A DNA stretch of 64,000 nucleotides from JAGQKC01 sp965223675 (lineage in GTDB: Bacteria; Nitrospirota; Nitrospiria; Nitrospirales; UBA8639). Where the stretch lies: contig OZ245013.1 in the NCBI GenBank assembly GCA_965223675.1, positions 3,782,001 through 3,846,000 on the forward strand. The letters are read 5' to 3'. A model generated the notes under the pieces. The model made no database searches and was not told the origin of the DNA. It worked only from the letters and a program-made list of their open reading frames with translations. A program made the translations under genes and the position numbers. Positions 9,259 through 17,532 of this stretch are shown here, one piece after another (position 1 is the first letter of the stretch; every line of letters starts with the position of its first letter).

Positions 9259-9345
9259 ATGGCCAAAGTCGTCAAGAAAAAGCCAGTGAAGAAAGCCGCC
9301 GTGCGTTCGAAGAAGTCTTCGAGCCGCAAAAAGACCTCTCGATAA
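9259..9345 (+). CDS. 28-residue highly basic peptide
   Basis: A very short gene encoding 28 residues, mainly Lys, Arg, Ser, Ala and Val (begins MAKVVKKKPVKKAAVRSK, ends KKTSR). The composition resembles histone H1-like tails and small nucleic-acid-binding peptides. Support for it being real: a strong ribosome-binding site (AGGAAGGGGGGTGA) seven bases before ATG, an immediate stop, and a rho-independent terminator 27 bases later. Its function is unknown; DNA, RNA or ribosome binding is inferred from charge alone. Confidence 0.65.
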   Translation: MAKVVKKKPVKKAAVRSKKSSSRKKTSR

Positions 9346-9371
9346 TTCGAGGCGTCACTTCTTTATAACCT

Positions 9372-9411
9372 ACCGGGGAGCGGTCTTGACCCTCCCCGGT
9401 TTTCTTGTTTT
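9372..9411 (+). terminator. Rho-independent terminator after the basic peptide gene
   Basis: A perfect 9-bp stem ACCGGGGAG (9372-9380) pairs with CTCCCCGGT (9392-9400), with an 11-base loop followed by a T-rich tract. It closes the short transcription unit of the 28-residue peptide. Confidence 0.85.
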
Positions 9412-9583
9412 CGCGTCCTGCCTCAGCAACGAGTCTCTTTCTCACATGTTTGTGCATATATTACAATCAACGTAAGTGATTGTGTGTCTGCATGAGTTGA
9501 GTTTTCCCTCATGAGTATGTGATAACTCCCCTTGGCTTACACGCCCTGGATTCTGAACATAAAATCCTGATTGAAATAGCGCG

Positions 9584-10441
9584 ATGGATATTACCACAGA
9601 GACGCAATTGTGTGGGGTTCTTGGTAATCCCGTTCATCATTCCCTATCTCCAGCTATTCACAATGCGGCCTTTCGTCATCTTGGCCTCAATTTCGTCTAT
9701 TTGGCGTTTCCAGTCAAAGAAGATGTTGAAGGAGCAGTAGGTGGGATTCGGGCGTTAGGTAATATGCGAGGATTCAGCGTCACCATTCCGCATAAAGTCG
9801 CAGTGATGCCATATTTAGACGAGATAGAAGCAACGGCGCGTCATATTGGATCTGTCAACACCATCATCAAAGATCAGGATAAGCTCATAGGATTCAATAC
9901 TGACGCCACTGGTGCTCTTCGAGCGCTTCGGCAGGCAGAAACTCAACTCAAAGGACAACGAGTCTTGTTACTTGGATCGGGTGGGGCGGCTCGAGCCATT
10001 GCATTTGGGTTAGCTGTCGAAGGCGAAATCGAGGGACTTACGGTCTTAGGAATTGACGATGCCGAAAGGACCGCATTAGCGAAGGATCTTCTTGAACGAA
10101 CTTCGATATCAGTAAGTGAAGCTCCTCTGACTCAGGAAACACTCGCAAACGGGATCGCTGATTCCCAAGTTCTGATTCATTGTACGCCCATTGGCATGCA
10201 TCCGAATATACATGAAACGTGTGTGGAAAAATCTCTGCTCAAGCCTGAACTAGCAGTCATGGATATTGTCTATAATCCTCTTGAAACACAGCTTCTTCGC
10301 GAAGCCCGTGAGGTAGGCTGTCGAACGATTCGTGGAGTAGAAATGTTTGTCAATCAGGCTGTGGGTCAATTTGAACGATGGACTGGACGGACAGCTCCCA
10401 TAGACGTCATGCGAGCAATCCTTGAGGAGCATTTCCGGTGA
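9584..10441 (+). CDS. aroE: Shikimate dehydrogenase
   Basis: AroE reduces 3-dehydroshikimate to shikimate with NADPH in chorismate synthesis. The 285-residue protein has the substrate-binding HHSLSPAIHNAAF motif, the catalytic lysine in SVTIPHK, GSVNTI, GFNTDATG and the Rossmann loop LLGSGGAARA. Length is normal. No clear Shine-Dalgarno precedes ATG 9584. The stop overlaps the start of aroK by four bases (GTGA), a classical coupled pair for consecutive shikimate-pathway steps. Confidence 0.95.
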   Translation: MDITTETQLCGVLGNPVHHSLSPAIHNAAFRHLGLNFVYLAFPVKEDVEGAVGGIRALGNMRGFSVTIPHKVAVMPYLDEIEATARHIGSVNTIIKDQDKLIGFNTDATGALRALRQAETQLKGQRVLLLGSGGAARAIAFGLAVEGEIEGLTVLGIDDAERTALAKDLLERTSISVSEAPLTQETLANGIADSQVLIHCTPIGMHPNIHETCVEKSLLKPELAVMDIVYNPLETQLLREAREVGCRTIRGVEMFVNQAVGQFERWTGRTAPIDVMRAILEEHFR

Positions 10442-10953
10442 ACATCGTGTTGATTGGATACCGCGGCACTGGGAAAAGCACTGTGGCGAAACTGTTAGGA
10501 CAGAAACTGAGCAGAAGCGTTGTCTCCACCGATATGCAAGTGATCGAGAAAGAGAAATTATCCATTCCAGAAATCGTTGAAAAGTTTGGCTGGGACCATT
10601 TTCGACGAGTAGAAACAGAGGTGTGTCAGTCATTGGGAAACCAAGATGGCCTCGTCATTGACACTGGTGGTGGGGCGATCTTGAAAGAGGAAAACGTGAG
10701 AGCGCTGAAGGCCAATGGGACGAGTTTTTGGCTAACGGCCGAAGTCCCAACCATCGCATCTCGCATTGGTGACGACACCCAGCGACCATCCTTGTCAGGA
10801 AAAAAAACATTTGTAGAAGAAATTGAAGAAATACTAAAAGAACGGACACCGAAATATCAGACTGCAGCGGATCATGTCATTCCCACCGATCATTATTCAC
10901 CGGAACAAGTGATGGACTCTATCTTTTCCCTTCTCCCAGACTCCTGCAGTTGA
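10438..10953 (+). CDS. aroK: Shikimate kinase
   Basis: AroK phosphorylates shikimate at the 3-hydroxyl with ATP. The 171-residue protein starts with GTG and has the P-loop GYRGTGKST (residues 7-15), the shikimate-binding region FRRVETE, the DTGGGAIL loop and the lid RPSLSG. It overlaps aroE by four bases. No other ORF follows for about 330 bases, so the aroE-aroK unit probably ends here, though no terminator hairpin was seen. Confidence 0.94.
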   Translation: MNIVLIGYRGTGKSTVAKLLGQKLSRSVVSTDMQVIEKEKLSIPEIVEKFGWDHFRRVETEVCQSLGNQDGLVIDTGGGAILKEENVRALKANGTSFWLTAEVPTIASRIGDDTQRPSLSGKKTFVEEIEEILKERTPKYQTAADHVIPTDHYSPEQVMDSIFSLLPDSCS

Positions 10954-11066
10954 TCTGATTTTTTGGTTCTCCCCTGCTTCCAATTACTGCTTACCTAAAT
11001 TTCATTATTCGAATGGTTGGTTACAGTCCTTTATCGACTCTTCAATATTCTTTCGCTCCCATTGGA

Positions 11067-11092
11067 TGGGGGAGAGGGCTAGGGTGAGGGGC
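11067..11092 (+). repeat. G-rich intergenic repeat motif
   Basis: The core GGGGAGAGGGCTAGGGTGAG is the kind of GGGAGAGGGCTAGGGTGAGGGG word that recurs between genes of many unrelated bacteria. It lies in the otherwise empty 334-base gap between aroK and the PIN-like gene. Only one copy was noticed in this window. Confidence 0.45.
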
Positions 11093-11183
11093 TGAGTGAA
11101 GGTCAAAACACCAAGTTGTGCTTATGACTATCTTATTTACTTTGTTCTCTAGGATCTTTAATTTGCTTATAACCCAAAGTCCC

Positions 11184-11208
11184 AAAATGTGACTGAATAG
11201 TCAATTTT
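11184..11208. promoter_or_regulatory. Interrupted palindrome, candidate operator
   Basis: Arms AAAAT-G-TGACT and AGTCA-ATTTT flank a GAAT centre, 10 paired positions with one bulge. It sits about 80 bases before the PIN-like gene. There is no T-tract, so it is not a terminator. An operator is the likely reading, but no regulator can be named. Confidence 0.35.
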
Positions 11209-11287
11209 GTTACATTACTCGTGATCATTGTCCTCCTACGCGGCCGGTCAAAGGCACCTTCATAATAAATAACGGGCAACCTTACCG

Positions 11288-12118
11288 ATGTTGGAAATAA
11301 CCAGCAGTGCTTCTCATCCATTGATCTTAGTTCCGAAGCCGACCTCACCACTAGTGTACTTGGATTATGGCATCATCAAAAAACTTGCAAAGGATGATCT
11401 TCCTCTCGGACAAGAAGTTCGTGATTGTATCCTGGACAGCGGAGGTACGCTTTATCTTTCTTTGGCACATTTCGCAGAACTCTCTGGAATCCCAGGGGGA
11501 CCCACTTATTCTGCGATCCGATCGTATCTCGCTTCTTTCGGACAAAATTTCTTATTGATAGACTTCAATCCGAAGGATGTCATTAAACGGGAAGAAGAAT
11601 GGTCGCCCGGCAAGCAGAACCCTGCTTTTTTCGAAGACCTTTGGCCAAAATTGGTTCAGAAATGGAATGGACTGTCTGAACTTACACTATCCATTCTTCT
11701 TGATGACGTGTTCAATGATCCTTCAGCAATTGACAGGTTACGGTTTCGGACTCAGCAATTCAAAAACAGTGTCAAAAAGGAATTTGATATTGCTCGAGAT
11801 AAATACCAAAATGACCATGCATTTCGAGGCCAGATGGACACTACAGTTCATTCGCACCAACCAAGAACTCCCCCGACCAAATATATTTACCACCGATTGC
11901 GTCACGAATGTGTTATTACTCACGAACAATTCAAGGAAAGTGATGCCTTCGATTTTGCACACAGTGTCGTTTCTTTAGCCTATTGTGAGTATGTAATACT
12001 CGACAGGAAATGGGCAAATCGATGCAACAAGATCGCCCTCCCACCTGACGCAGCAAGGGTATTCAAATGGTCACAGGTTAACGATTTTCTCAAGGAAATA
12101 AAACACCAACATCCTTAG
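11288..12118 (+). CDS. PIN-like domain protein
   Basis: A 276-residue protein not closely recognised, with PIN-nuclease landmarks at both ends: VYLDYGIIKKL (residues 23-33, first acidic residue D26), an LSLAHFAEL helix, and a C-terminal DAFDFAHSVVSLAYCEYVILDRKWANR segment. That segment resembles the acidic helix and the strand ending in V-x-D found in PIN ribonucleases. The middle (about 95-195) is a charged helical insert. RNA or DNA cleavage is inferred from these motifs. No small antitoxin-like gene lies next to it, so it is not an obvious VapC. It precedes a parDE module. Confidence 0.55.
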   Translation: MLEITSSASHPLILVPKPTSPLVYLDYGIIKKLAKDDLPLGQEVRDCILDSGGTLYLSLAHFAELSGIPGGPTYSAIRSYLASFGQNFLLIDFNPKDVIKREEEWSPGKQNPAFFEDLWPKLVQKWNGLSELTLSILLDDVFNDPSAIDRLRFRTQQFKNSVKKEFDIARDKYQNDHAFRGQMDTTVHSHQPRTPPTKYIYHRLRHECVITHEQFKESDAFDFAHSVVSLAYCEYVILDRKWANRCNKIALPPDAARVFKWSQVNDFLKEIKHQHP

Positions 12119-12147
12119 GGGCAGATTTAATCGAATTTCCCATTTTG

Positions 12148-12444
12148 TTACCTGTCCCTCAGATGTTCTGGAACATCCATGCTGTCGTGAAGGACCCGAA
12201 CAATTAAAATTTGATTCTCTTGAATCAAGTAGATGATAAGATGGCGGCCGTGGTGATGGATACGAACGGGTGGGGAGAATTCAGTACGTTCCCGACCTAT
12301 CAAGGGAGTCTCACAGAGAACCTGAAAGCAGCTTTCCAATTCCGAAAAATATTCTTCGGCTTGCGTTTCACCAAAATGCCGAAAACCATAGCGATAAATT
12401 TCGATCAGGTCAATTTCCGCCTCCAGCGTGAGTTTATAAGGCAT
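12148..12444 (-). CDS. parE: ParE/RelE-family toxin
   Basis: A 98-residue toxin of the ParE/RelE superfamily (type II toxin-antitoxin). Typical landmarks: an N-terminal YKLTLEAEIDLIEIYRYG, then ETPLIGRERTEF, the VRIHHHGRHLIIYLIQ beta hairpin and a C-terminal ILIVRVLHDSMDVPEHL. The last of these is the usual RVLH(R/D)xMD ending of ParE. ParE proteins poison DNA gyrase. The start overlaps the end of the antitoxin gene by 11 bases, as in coupled TA operons. Confidence 0.88.
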   Translation of the reverse strand: MPYKLTLEAEIDLIEIYRYGFRHFGETQAEEYFSELESCFQVLCETPLIGRERTEFSPPVRIHHHGRHLIIYLIQENQILIVRVLHDSMDVPEHLRDR

Positions 12445-12688
12445 GTTTTGCCGCTTTGGCTTTGGAGCGGGCTTCTTTTAAAATCTCCTGCATGGTGCGG
12501 TCACTGATACCGCTGGCAAGCCCCTTCGTAATGGCTTCTTGTAAAGTTTTAATTTGTTCTTGAGCTTGCTGATCCCGACGAATAAGATCACGCACATAGT
12601 CACTGGCATTACCATATTGTCCGCCCTCAACTTGGGCCTCAACCCATTCTTTCATTGGATCGGGAAGTGATACATTCATTGTTGCCAT
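12434..12688 (-). CDS. parD: ParD-family antitoxin
   Basis: An 84-residue ribbon-helix-helix antitoxin. The N-terminus MATMNVSLPDPMKEWVEAQV and the GQYGNASDYVRDLIRRD motif are diagnostic of ParD/CC2985-type proteins; the C-terminal helix would wrap ParE. The start has a good ribosome-binding site (AGGAGC, six bases upstream). ParD-ParE complexes normally repress their own promoter, and a palindrome suited to this lies 31 bases upstream of the start. Confidence 0.9.
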   Translation of the reverse strand: MATMNVSLPDPMKEWVEAQVEGGQYGNASDYVRDLIRRDQQAQEQIKTLQEAITKGLASGISDRTMQEILKEARSKAKAAKHAL

Positions 12689-12718
12689 AGAGCAGCTCCT
12701 TTCTTCTCTATTTTATTA

Positions 12719-12743
12719 TGGCAAAAATTGGCAAATTTTGCCA
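12719..12743. promoter_or_regulatory. Likely ParD operator
   Basis: A perfect inverted repeat TGGCAAA-T-TTTGCCA (12729-12743) is preceded by one more half-site TGGCAAA (12719-12725), spaced 10 bases apart, one helical turn. It lies directly upstream of parD. Tandem half-sites one turn apart are what a dimeric ribbon-helix-helix repressor binds. Confidence 0.6.
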
Positions 12744-12805
12744 GTTAAATTTATTGAAATGAGAACGTTGCATTTCTCAAATTTCCAACAACTTTCGGAG
12801 ATCCA

Positions 12806-13303
12806 ATGGATTTTCCTATGACTGATCATAACCTTTCTAGAAAACTAGGTTGGCATCAGCCGCACGTGGTGAAATGGACGCAGTTTCTCTTAGACAGCTA
12901 TCGGCATTGGTTAACAAAGGAACTGATTGAACGTGATGGGACGACCCTAGATCAAGCAGGGAGACTGTTCGAGAGTTCGTTTGTTGTGGTGTCGCATGGA
13001 CTCCAAGAAGACCCGATTTTAAATTACGGCAATCGTGTAGCCCTGACACTCTGGGAAATGGACTGGGAGCAACTCGTTCAAACCCCATCTCGTATGACAG
13101 CCGAGCCAATCAATCAGGCCGAACGAGCTGAAATGCTACGAAGAGCCGAATCCCATGGGTATATTGATGATTATCGAGGAGTCCGAATCTCAAGAACGGG
13201 GAAACGGTTTTTAGTAGAAGATGCGATTGTCTGGACTGTCTTGGATGCTCAGGGGGTTAAACTGGGGCAAGCCGCAACCTTTTCAAAGTGGTCCTATATT
13301 TGA
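12806..13303 (+). CDS. MEKHLA-domain protein
   Basis: A 165-residue stand-alone MEKHLA domain, a PAS-like fold. Visible landmarks: LLDSYRHWL, LFESSFVVVSHGLQEDPILN, YGNRVALTLWEMDWEQL, SRMTAEPINQAERAEML, GYIDDYRGVRISRTGKRF and the closing GQAATFSKW. These match bacterial MEKHLA proteins along the full length. The fold suggests ligand or redox sensing, but no partner gene is adjacent. ATG 12806 lies eight codons after a clear upstream boundary; a second in-frame ATG follows at codon 5. Confidence 0.85.
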   Translation: MDFPMTDHNLSRKLGWHQPHVVKWTQFLLDSYRHWLTKELIERDGTTLDQAGRLFESSFVVVSHGLQEDPILNYGNRVALTLWEMDWEQLVQTPSRMTAEPINQAERAEMLRRAESHGYIDDYRGVRISRTGKRFLVEDAIVWTVLDAQGVKLGQAATFSKWSYI

Positions 13304-13421
13304 CGTATCTCGTTGTTCATAAATCGTCGCTTGTGAAGCGTGGGAAGAATGTTCTAGTTTCTCTGGAACGAGATACGTTCCCCAAGATACGACCGACGAG
13401 ATACGAGCGACGAACAACGAA
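13304..13421. repeat. Period-7 repeat array (inverted pair)
   Basis: A left block with CGTATCTCGTTG and CGTCGCTTGTGAAGCG is followed by an A/T-rich spacer, then a right block with AGATACGACCGACGAGATAC and GAGCGACGAACAACGA. The blocks are approximate inverse complements and could pair into a hairpin. It fills part of the gap between the MEKHLA gene and glk. Confidence 0.7.
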
Positions 13422-13538
13422 AGGTTCTTGCACCCTGCATGTATATCCGCTATGGTGAGAAGCGTTCTCCTGATTCTTGTTTGACGGGACTGATAGTCGT
13501 AACTTTTTACCACTGATGATGATTGTGAGTAGCTTTTT

Positions 13539-14612
13539 ATGATTCTGGCTGGAGACATTGGGGCGACAAAAACTTTGTTAGCCTTATTCGACTGGAAAGA
13601 AGAACGAGTCGAACCGATTCGCGAAGACTCGTTTTGGAGTCAAGATTATAAGTCGTTAGATGACATCATTACGGAATTTCTTGAAGATGATGCCTCGTCT
13701 TTCAAATCAGAAGAAGAAATTGATGACTCTGACGAGACTTCTAGTTCTTCAGAGCTTTCTGTAGCAGAGATACGCGGCTCTCTCACCGCAGCATGTTTTG
13801 GGGTTCCAGGTCCGGTGAAAGACAATACCTGTAAGACCACGAACCTTCCCTGGGTCCTCAAGGGAGACAAGTTAGCCGAATTTCTTGGAGTCAAGGAGGT
13901 TCGTCTCATTAACGACTTAGAATCCACGGCATATGGATTACTCGTGTTGCGTCCTGATGAGTTGGAATCACTCACTCCTTCAGTGAAGTCAAAAAAAACT
14001 GGTACTCGTTCGTTACTTGCTGCTGGTAGCGGATTAGGGGAGGCGACGTTGTTTTGGGACGGAACTCGGCATCATATTTGTCCGTCTGAGGGGGGACACA
14101 CGGATTTTGCCCCGAACAGTGATCGTGAAATCGAGTTACTTCGTTACCTTCGGACAAGTTATCTCCATGTAAGTTATGAGCGAGTGTTATCCGGACCTGG
14201 ATTGCATGCCATTTATCAATTTCTCAGAGATACTCAGAAAAATGAACCGACGTGGTTTGCAGAAAAATTGCCGACTGGAGATCCTTCCGCATTAATCGCG
14301 GAAGCCGCGATAGAGGGCAAACCAGAAATTTGTGTAGAGGCTCTAGGTCTTTTTGTTTCTATCTATGGTGCAGAATCGGCAAACATGGCATTGAAGACTC
14401 TATCGTATGGTGGTGTATACCTGGGTGGAGGCATTGCGCCCAAAATTCTCCCTGTGCTTCGTGATGGAACATTTATGAAAGCCTTTTTAGCCAAAGGGAG
14501 ATATAAACGGCTGTTGGCGACGATTCCTGTCCACGTGATTCTCAATCCAAAGACTGCGCTTCTTGGAGCTGCGTCCACGGCAGCAAAGCTTTCACTCAAT
14601 TCCACGAACTAA
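13539..14612 (+). CDS. glk: Glucokinase with an acidic Ser/Glu-rich insert
   Basis: Glk phosphorylates glucose with ATP. The 357-residue ASKHA-fold protein shows the phosphate-1 motif GDIGATKT (residues 5-12), FGVPGPV, the substrate-loop region INDLESTAYG, GSGLGEA and the EGGHTDFAP motif of the bacterial glucokinase family. Residues about 48-75 are an unusual low-complexity stretch rich in Asp, Glu and Ser, just before the AACFGVPGPV strand; it probably forms a surface loop. Otherwise length and order are normal. The stop overlaps the rpiA start by one base (TAATG), so the two sugar-phosphate genes are coupled. Confidence 0.88.
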   Translation: MILAGDIGATKTLLALFDWKEERVEPIREDSFWSQDYKSLDDIITEFLEDDASSFKSEEEIDDSDETSSSSELSVAEIRGSLTAACFGVPGPVKDNTCKTTNLPWVLKGDKLAEFLGVKEVRLINDLESTAYGLLVLRPDELESLTPSVKSKKTGTRSLLAAGSGLGEATLFWDGTRHHICPSEGGHTDFAPNSDREIELLRYLRTSYLHVSYERVLSGPGLHAIYQFLRDTQKNEPTWFAEKLPTGDPSALIAEAAIEGKPEICVEALGLFVSIYGAESANMALKTLSYGGVYLGGGIAPKILPVLRDGTFMKAFLAKGRYKRLLATIPVHVILNPKTALLGAASTAAKLSLNSTN

Positions 14613-15325
14613 TGTCCACTGAATCGAGTTCATCCCTTTCCCCAAGTTCCCTGAAAAAAATAGCGGCCGAAAAGTCTCTTGAATTTATTCAAGACGGCCA
14701 TACGGTGGGATTAGGAACAGGGTCCACCGTCCGGTATCTGCTTGAAGCGTTAGCCCCTCTAGTCAAAGAAGGATTGAAGATACGAGGCGTGCCTACGTCT
14801 CGAGAAACGGCTGCGATGGCCAAAAAACTTCAGATTCCCATTTTGCATGATGAGGATGGGTGGGAAATAGATGTGGCCATTGATGGGGCCGACGAGGTGG
14901 ATCCATACTTTAACCTTATTAAAGGTGGAGGAGGCGCCTTACTTCGTGAGAAAATTATTGCGGATAACGCCAAGAAGTTTGTTGTGATTGTTGATGAAGG
15001 GAAGAGAGTGTCTTCATTGGGGTTATCCTTTCCTCTTCCGGTGGAGGTTATCCCCTTTGGATGGCCAAGTACGGTAAGAAAAATTGAGCGGCTAGGGTTT
15101 CAGGCGACATTGCGAAAACGAGATGGGAACGTGTTTGTGACTGACAACCAGAACTATGTGCTTGACTTACGAGGGAAGGAAATATCGAATCCTGCCGAAC
15201 TGACGCAACAGCTAAACGGCATCCCGGGAGTTGTTGAAAATGGACTGTTTGTCGATATGACCTCTATCCTTGTCGTGGGCTCAGCCAAGGGAGCCATTGT
15301 GAAACCGCATCCTTCCGCAGAGTAA
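14612..15325 (+). CDS. rpiA: Ribose-5-phosphate isomerase A
   Basis: RpiA interconverts ribose-5-phosphate and ribulose-5-phosphate. The 237-residue protein has VGLGTGSTVRYLLEAL, the phosphate loop IDGADEVDP, the catalytic KGGGGALLREKI region and VDEGKRV, all family signatures. Length is normal. The ATG overlaps the glk stop by one base. It is last in the small glk-rpiA unit; the gap before the protease gene holds no visible terminator hairpin. Confidence 0.95.
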   Translation: MSTESSSSLSPSSLKKIAAEKSLEFIQDGHTVGLGTGSTVRYLLEALAPLVKEGLKIRGVPTSRETAAMAKKLQIPILHDEDGWEIDVAIDGADEVDPYFNLIKGGGGALLREKIIADNAKKFVVIVDEGKRVSSLGLSFPLPVEVIPFGWPSTVRKIERLGFQATLRKRDGNVFVTDNQNYVLDLRGKEISNPAELTQQLNGIPGVVENGLFVDMTSILVVGSAKGAIVKPHPSAE

Positions 15326-15543
15326 AATACTTTCCAGCACTTCTGTCCAACGACTCAATCCAAAATGGTTACATCAAATTAGAAACAGCGTGGTGTTTAT
15401 AATCAGTTGTTCTTAATGAAATTATGACTGATTACGCTTAACAAATATGAAATGGTATGATAAACAAAGGGTTCAATGAAATACGCTGCGTGGACAAAGG
15501 AGAGAAGGGTTTTCAATGTTGTGCACTTGATAAGGAGTGATTC

Positions 15544-17076
15544 ATGTGGTTGTTTTCTAGGCATTATACTGGTCCTTTCATAAATCAACGCCCTCGTCGC
15601 TTTGAGATCCTTGGGACTCTGTGTATCATCTTCGCGTTCGTTCAATGCACTGAAGTTCCTGGAAGCTCCGATCCAGTAGCCGAGGCAACGGTCTCACCAT
15701 CGGCTTCCGATCCCAACCCTCAGGGGTTTTTGGCGAAAACCGTTTCTCTTCCTTCCAATGATACGTTTATTAAAGTATCGAAGGAAGCGATGGCATCAGT
15801 CGTCAATATCGCGTCAAGCAGAAAGATAGAACAATCTAAACAGTCGCAGCGTTCTCCGTTCTTTAATGATCCGTTTTTTCGCAGGTTTTTTGGCGAGGAA
15901 TTTGAACGACGGTTTGAACAGCCACGGAAGAGAAAAGAGCAGGGTCTGGGCTCAGGCGTGGTGGTGAGGGCTGATGGATACATTGTCACGAATAATCATG
16001 TTGTGGAACAAGCGGATGAGCTTACCGTCCTATTTAGCGATAAGAAAAAGTATCCCGCCAAACTGATAGGGACTGACCCCAAGACCGACCTGGCCGTGAT
16101 TAAGGTAGAGGCAACGGGTTTGCCGACTTTGCCATGGGGGGATTCGAACTCATTGCAAGTGGGAGAAATGGTTCTTGCAGTTGGCAATCCTTTTGGACTC
16201 AATCAAACAGTGACGATGGGTATCATCAGTGCTGTCGGTCGAGCGAATGTGGGTATTGTCGACTATGAAAACTTTATTCAGACCGATGCCGCCATCAATC
16301 CCGGAAACTCTGGTGGAGCTCTCGTGAATCTCTCTGGTCAACTGATTGGCATCAATACGGCGATTTTTTCACGAACCGGAGGATACATGGGGATTGGGTT
16401 TGCCATTCCAAGTCGAATGGTAAAAAGCGTGATGGAAAGCTTGATTGGGCATGGAAAAGTCATCCGCGGTTGGCTGGGTGTTTCTATTCAAGAGTTGACG
16501 CATGATTTAGCAGGGCAATTCAATGTTCCTGATACGGCAGGAGCATTAGTTGGTGACGTGTTTGACGGGAGTCCTGCAGGACAGGCCGGTGTTCAACGAG
16601 GTGATGTTATTCGCACCTTTAACGACAAGTCAGTAAAAGACCCCACGCATTTACGCGCTCTTGTTGCTGAAACACCACCAAATTCTGAAGTTTCCATGAT
16701 GGTTTGGAGAGATGGGGAGGAACGTACATTGAGTGTAAACATCGCCGAGATGCCTAAGGATGTCGCGTCACTCTCCAGTCAGTCACAGGGACAGTCGACA
16801 GGAAAGCATGTCCTGTCTGGTCTGACTGTTGAGGCCGTCCCATCTTCCGAAGAAACGAGTGATGGTCGCGGTGTAAAGATCGCGCGCGTACAGCCTGACT
16901 CTTCCGCTGATAGAGCTGGTCTCAGAAAGGGCGACATTATTCTTGAAGTGAATCGAGAAGTCATACGAACCATCGAAGATTTTGACAATCTTGCGAGTCA
17001 ACTCGATGAAACATCATCGGCGCTCGTCTTGGTGAAGCGTGGAAAAGGGACCATTTTTCTTTCGATTAAACCCTAG
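15544..17076 (+). CDS. Do/DegP-family periplasmic serine protease
   Basis: A 510-residue HtrA-type protease/chaperone. The N-terminal hydrophobic segment around residues 20-36 ends in FVQC, which could be a signal peptide with a poor lipobox. The trypsin-like domain has the catalytic triad His in VTNNHVVEQA, Asp in KTDLAVIK and Ser in GNSGGAL. The LA-loop equivalent (FFNDPFFRRFFGEEF) is typical of Do proteases. Two PDZ domains follow (about 300-390 and 420-505; GSPAGQAGVQRGDVI and DSSADRAGLRKGDII). It probably degrades misfolded envelope proteins. It is followed by a secreted cupredoxin on the same strand. Confidence 0.93.
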   Translation: MWLFSRHYTGPFINQRPRRFEILGTLCIIFAFVQCTEVPGSSDPVAEATVSPSASDPNPQGFLAKTVSLPSNDTFIKVSKEAMASVVNIASSRKIEQSKQSQRSPFFNDPFFRRFFGEEFERRFEQPRKRKEQGLGSGVVVRADGYIVTNNHVVEQADELTVLFSDKKKYPAKLIGTDPKTDLAVIKVEATGLPTLPWGDSNSLQVGEMVLAVGNPFGLNQTVTMGIISAVGRANVGIVDYENFIQTDAAINPGNSGGALVNLSGQLIGINTAIFSRTGGYMGIGFAIPSRMVKSVMESLIGHGKVIRGWLGVSIQELTHDLAGQFNVPDTAGALVGDVFDGSPAGQAGVQRGDVIRTFNDKSVKDPTHLRALVAETPPNSEVSMMVWRDGEERTLSVNIAEMPKDVASLSSQSQGQSTGKHVLSGLTVEAVPSSEETSDGRGVKIARVQPDSSADRAGLRKGDIILEVNREVIRTIEDFDNLASQLDETSSALVLVKRGKGTIFLSIKP

Positions 17077-17107
17077 CCTCTGTATGGTTGAGTGACACGG
17101 GACAAGA

Positions 17108-17524
17108 ATGAAAAGACAAAAGAATTCTGCTCTCGTCTCATATATGGGTATGGTCACGTTATTTCTGGTCTGGATGCTCGGACTATCCATACATGGGCTG
17201 GCTCTCTCATCAACGGTCTCTATTCAAATTGACCAGCAGCCTCCATTTTTTTCTCCACGTACCGTATCGACGGTGGCCGGCACGGTGGTGCAATGGGAGA
17301 ATAGAACGAGGGAAAGGCACACAATTCTTGCCGATGATTGTTTGCGAAGAGGAAGATGTTCTTTTGAATCACGAATGATTGAACCTGGAGGAAATTTCAT
17401 CGTTCCCAATCTTCCTCCAGGCGAGTATGCCTATCATTGCGGCATCCATCCATTCATGCGCGGATTTCTCATCGTAAAAGGTACGAGTCCAGGAGAACCA
17501 TGGGTACCATCAACAGATATTTAA
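17108..17524 (+). CDS. Secreted cupredoxin (plastocyanin-like)
   Basis: A 138-residue type-1 copper protein. A signal peptide (hydrophobic residues about 13-31, cleavage near GLALSS) precedes a beta-sandwich. The four expected ligands are H71 (RHTIL), C111, H114 and M117 within YHCGIHPFM. The GTVVQWENR strand before the first His is typical of plastocyanin-like domains. It would carry electrons or bind copper in the periplasm. Small cupredoxins are numerous in nitrite oxidisers, but no redox partner lies beside this one. The gene starts 31 bases after the protease stop. Confidence 0.85.
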   Translation: MKRQKNSALVSYMGMVTLFLVWMLGLSIHGLALSSTVSIQIDQQPPFFSPRTVSTVAGTVVQWENRTRERHTILADDCLRRGRCSFESRMIEPGGNFIVPNLPPGEYAYHCGIHPFMRGFLIVKGTSPGEPWVPSTDI

Positions 17525-17532
17525 GATGAACG

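Noticed and set aside
11067..11092. Phage or IS end at the G-rich repeat
   Set aside because: The word is a common intergenic motif in many bacteria and no transposase or inverted partner is nearby.
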